Shown piece after piece: positions 62,720 to 64,000 of a DNA stretch of 64,000 nt. The DNA comes from Microbacterium oxydans (GTDB lineage Bacteria > Actinomycetota > Actinomycetes > Actinomycetales > Microbacteriaceae), in assembly GCF_900095745.1 (NCBI RefSeq), contig NZ_FMIR01000017.1:186001-250000 (forward strand), read 5' to 3'. The position numbers and the translations under genes were made by a program. Numbering within the stretch: the first letter of the stretch is position 1; every line of letters starts with the position of its first letter. Below the pieces are notes generated by a model. That model was not told the DNA's origin. It searched no databases and saw only the letters and a program-made list of their open reading frames with translations.

Positions 62720-64000
62720 ATGGAGGGAGTGCCTTTGAGTGGCCAGATGTGGACGCCCGCGCCGAAGAAGGGGATCATCCCCCTTCATCCGCTGACGTTC
62801 GGGATGCTGCTGGGCAGGGCCTTCGCGGCGCTGCGACACAACCCGAAGGTGCTGTTCGGCTTCGCCGTCGTGATCCAGCTCATCGCGACCGTCGTCACGG
62901 CGTCCGTGATGGGGGTCGTCCTGTTCACGACCTTCTCGCGCCTCGAGACCGTCTCCCCCTCCTCCCCCGACTTCGAGGCGGTGCTGGCCGGGACCATCGG
63001 GATCAACCTGATCGCCGGCCTCGGCGTCGGACTGGCGTCGATCACCTTCACGGCCATGATGCAGGGCGTGGTCGCCGCGGAGATCGGTTACGCAGCCGTC
63101 GGCGTCAAGGCCACGCTGCGAATGCTCTGGCGCCGGATGGTGCCGGCATTCTGGCGTCTCGCCGGTTTCGCGTCGCTTTCGGTGATCGCAGTGTTCGGTG
63201 TCCTCGCGATCGTCGTGACCATCATCGCCGCGTTCGTCGCCGGTGGTGCGGGGGGAAGCGTCGAGCTCATCGGGGTCGTCGTCCTCGTCGTGGTCCTCCT
63301 CGGACTCGCTGCGATCCCGCTGTCCGTCTGGCTGACGACGAAGCTGCTGCTGGTGCCGTCGATCCTCGTCCTCGAGCGCGCGCGCTTCCGCGACGCCTTC
63401 GTGCGCTCCTGGCGACTCACCCGGGGCCGTTTCTGGGTCGCGTTCGGAGTGACCTTCCTCATCAGCGCCATCATGGGCGTCGCCGCGCAGGTGGTGAGCA
63501 TTCCGGCCACGCTGCTGAGCAGCCTTCTCGGGTCGGTCATCGCGCCGACGGGCGCCGAGGATCCGAGCGCCATCGTCGGCTTTGTCCTCGCCTTCCTCGC
63601 ACCCCAGATCCTGCTCCTCGTCATCCAGGCGATCACCCTCGTCGTGCAGAGCACCGGGTCGGCACTCGTCTATCTCGACTGCCGGATGCGCTACGAGGGA
63701 CTCGACCAGACACTCATCGCGTATGTCGAGCACCGGGATCTCGGGAAGACCGACGATGAGCTGGGTGACCCGTTCATCGTCGACCCCACGCGAGCCGTCA
63801 CCTCGGCGCCTCCGCCCCGACAGGTGCCAGATCACGTGCTGATGACACCGGGCAATGCCTACCCCCAGCCCTACCCCGGACAGCCCTACCCCGGGCAGCC
63901 GTACACGCAGCAGCCGCCGCCGTACGGGCAACAGCCGTACGCGCCGCAGCAGAACGGCGCGACGACGACAGCGCCCGCGCCGGTCGCGGACGCTCCCGCG
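62720..64000 (+). CDS. Glycerophosphodiesterase-type membrane domain protein (partial)
   Basis: The first 427 residues are visible; the gene runs off the right edge. The start at ATG 62720 has GGAG five bases upstream; a GTG three codons on is possible but too close to its site. About six membrane helices lie between residues 50 and 310, with the pattern HPLTFGMLLGRAFAALRHNPKVLFGF and RSWRLTRGRFWVAFGVTFLI. That pattern is typical of the DUF/GPDPase_memb family that actinobacteria carry next to mtrA. A Pro/Tyr/Gln-rich repetitive tail (PYPGQPYPGQPYTQQ) follows. Role unknown; divergent from mtrA. Confidence 0.75.
   Translation, partial: MEGVPLSGQMWTPAPKKGIIPLHPLTFGMLLGRAFAALRHNPKVLFGFAVVIQLIATVVTASVMGVVLFTTFSRLETVSPSSPDFEAVLAGTIGINLIAGLGVGLASITFTAMMQGVVAAEIGYAAVGVKATLRMLWRRMVPAFWRLAGFASLSVIAVFGVLAIVVTIIAAFVAGGAGGSVELIGVVVLVVVLLGLAAIPLSVWLTTKLLLVPSILVLERARFRDAFVRSWRLTRGRFWVAFGVTFLISAIMGVAAQVVSIPATLLSSLLGSVIAPTGAEDPSAIVGFVLAFLAPQILLLVIQAITLVVQSTGSALVYLDCRMRYEGLDQTLIAYVEHRDLGKTDDELGDPFIVDPTRAVTSAPPPRQVPDHVLMTPGNAYPQPYPGQPYPGQPYTQQPPPYGQQPYAPQQNGATTTAPAPVADAPA

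Noticed and set aside
62653-63759. A 368-codon plus-strand frame at the right edge
   Set aside because: It is out of frame with the membrane protein at 62720, whose hydrophobic helices and good ribosome-binding site are convincing; the other frame is Arg/His/Gly-rich.

Overview
The window is high-GC bacterial chromosome with the gene content of an actinobacterium of the Microbacteriaceae, most like Microbacterium. The grounds are a WhiB1-like regulator, MtrAB-LpqB, a fused E1/E2 oxoglutarate dehydrogenase (Kgd), GuaB1, a SigR/RsrA pair, DUF3097, and many starts that look leaderless. There is no rRNA, tRNA, IS element, prophage or CRISPR array that I can support. No stretch over 300 bases lacks a gene; the longest gap is the 264 bases at 18405-18668 before metY.

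Layout. 1-2.2 kb: a membrane-protein fragment, trmB and DUF3097. 2.3-6.5 kb: a TPM-domain protein and a PspA-like protein, then an arginase-fold protein and a small HExxH protein. 6.5-9.3 kb: an iron-box-controlled SIP-domain protein, a tyrosine-phosphatase/AhpD-like pair and an alpha/beta hydrolase. 9.4-14.3 kb: a five-gene peptide-type ABC importer. 14.4-18.4 kb: a GNAT, a base-composition outlier cassette of two unknown genes (15.07-16.07 kb), ung, an SDR and a Tat-exported protein. 18.7-22.4 kb: metY, an endonuclease-fold protein and metX (methionine by direct sulfhydrylation). 22.4-28.2 kb: NUDIX, an MFS transporter, a four-gene operon (nnrD, GT87-like, thiamine-binding, GNAT) and an OYE flavoenzyme. 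28.3-32.2 kb: two CNNM-type proteins and guaB1. 32.4-36.1 kb: kgd.

From 36 kb on, the gene set matches the conserved actinobacterial neighbourhood that in Mycobacterium tuberculosis runs roughly Rv3219-Rv3246: sigma factor and RsrA-like anti-sigma, aroA, rsgA, whiB1, pdtaS, an Rv3235-like gene, secA, hpf, comF, lpqB, mtrB, mtrA. Inserted in it are bcp, a small membrane protein, an HTH/SAF/degenerate CpaE-like ATPase group, an aminotransferase, and a PadR-controlled FtsX-type ABC exporter followed by a soluble paralogue of the TPM protein.

A window-wide feature is the start architecture. About fifteen genes carry a TAnnnT hexamer exactly 6-7 bases before ATG or GTG, usually without a well-placed Shine-Dalgarno. 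This is the pattern expected for leaderless mRNAs. It also settles several start-codon choices. No wholly new system is evident; the best candidates for new biology are the TPM/PspA/coiled-coil family, the HTH/SAF/ATPase group and the outlier cassette.
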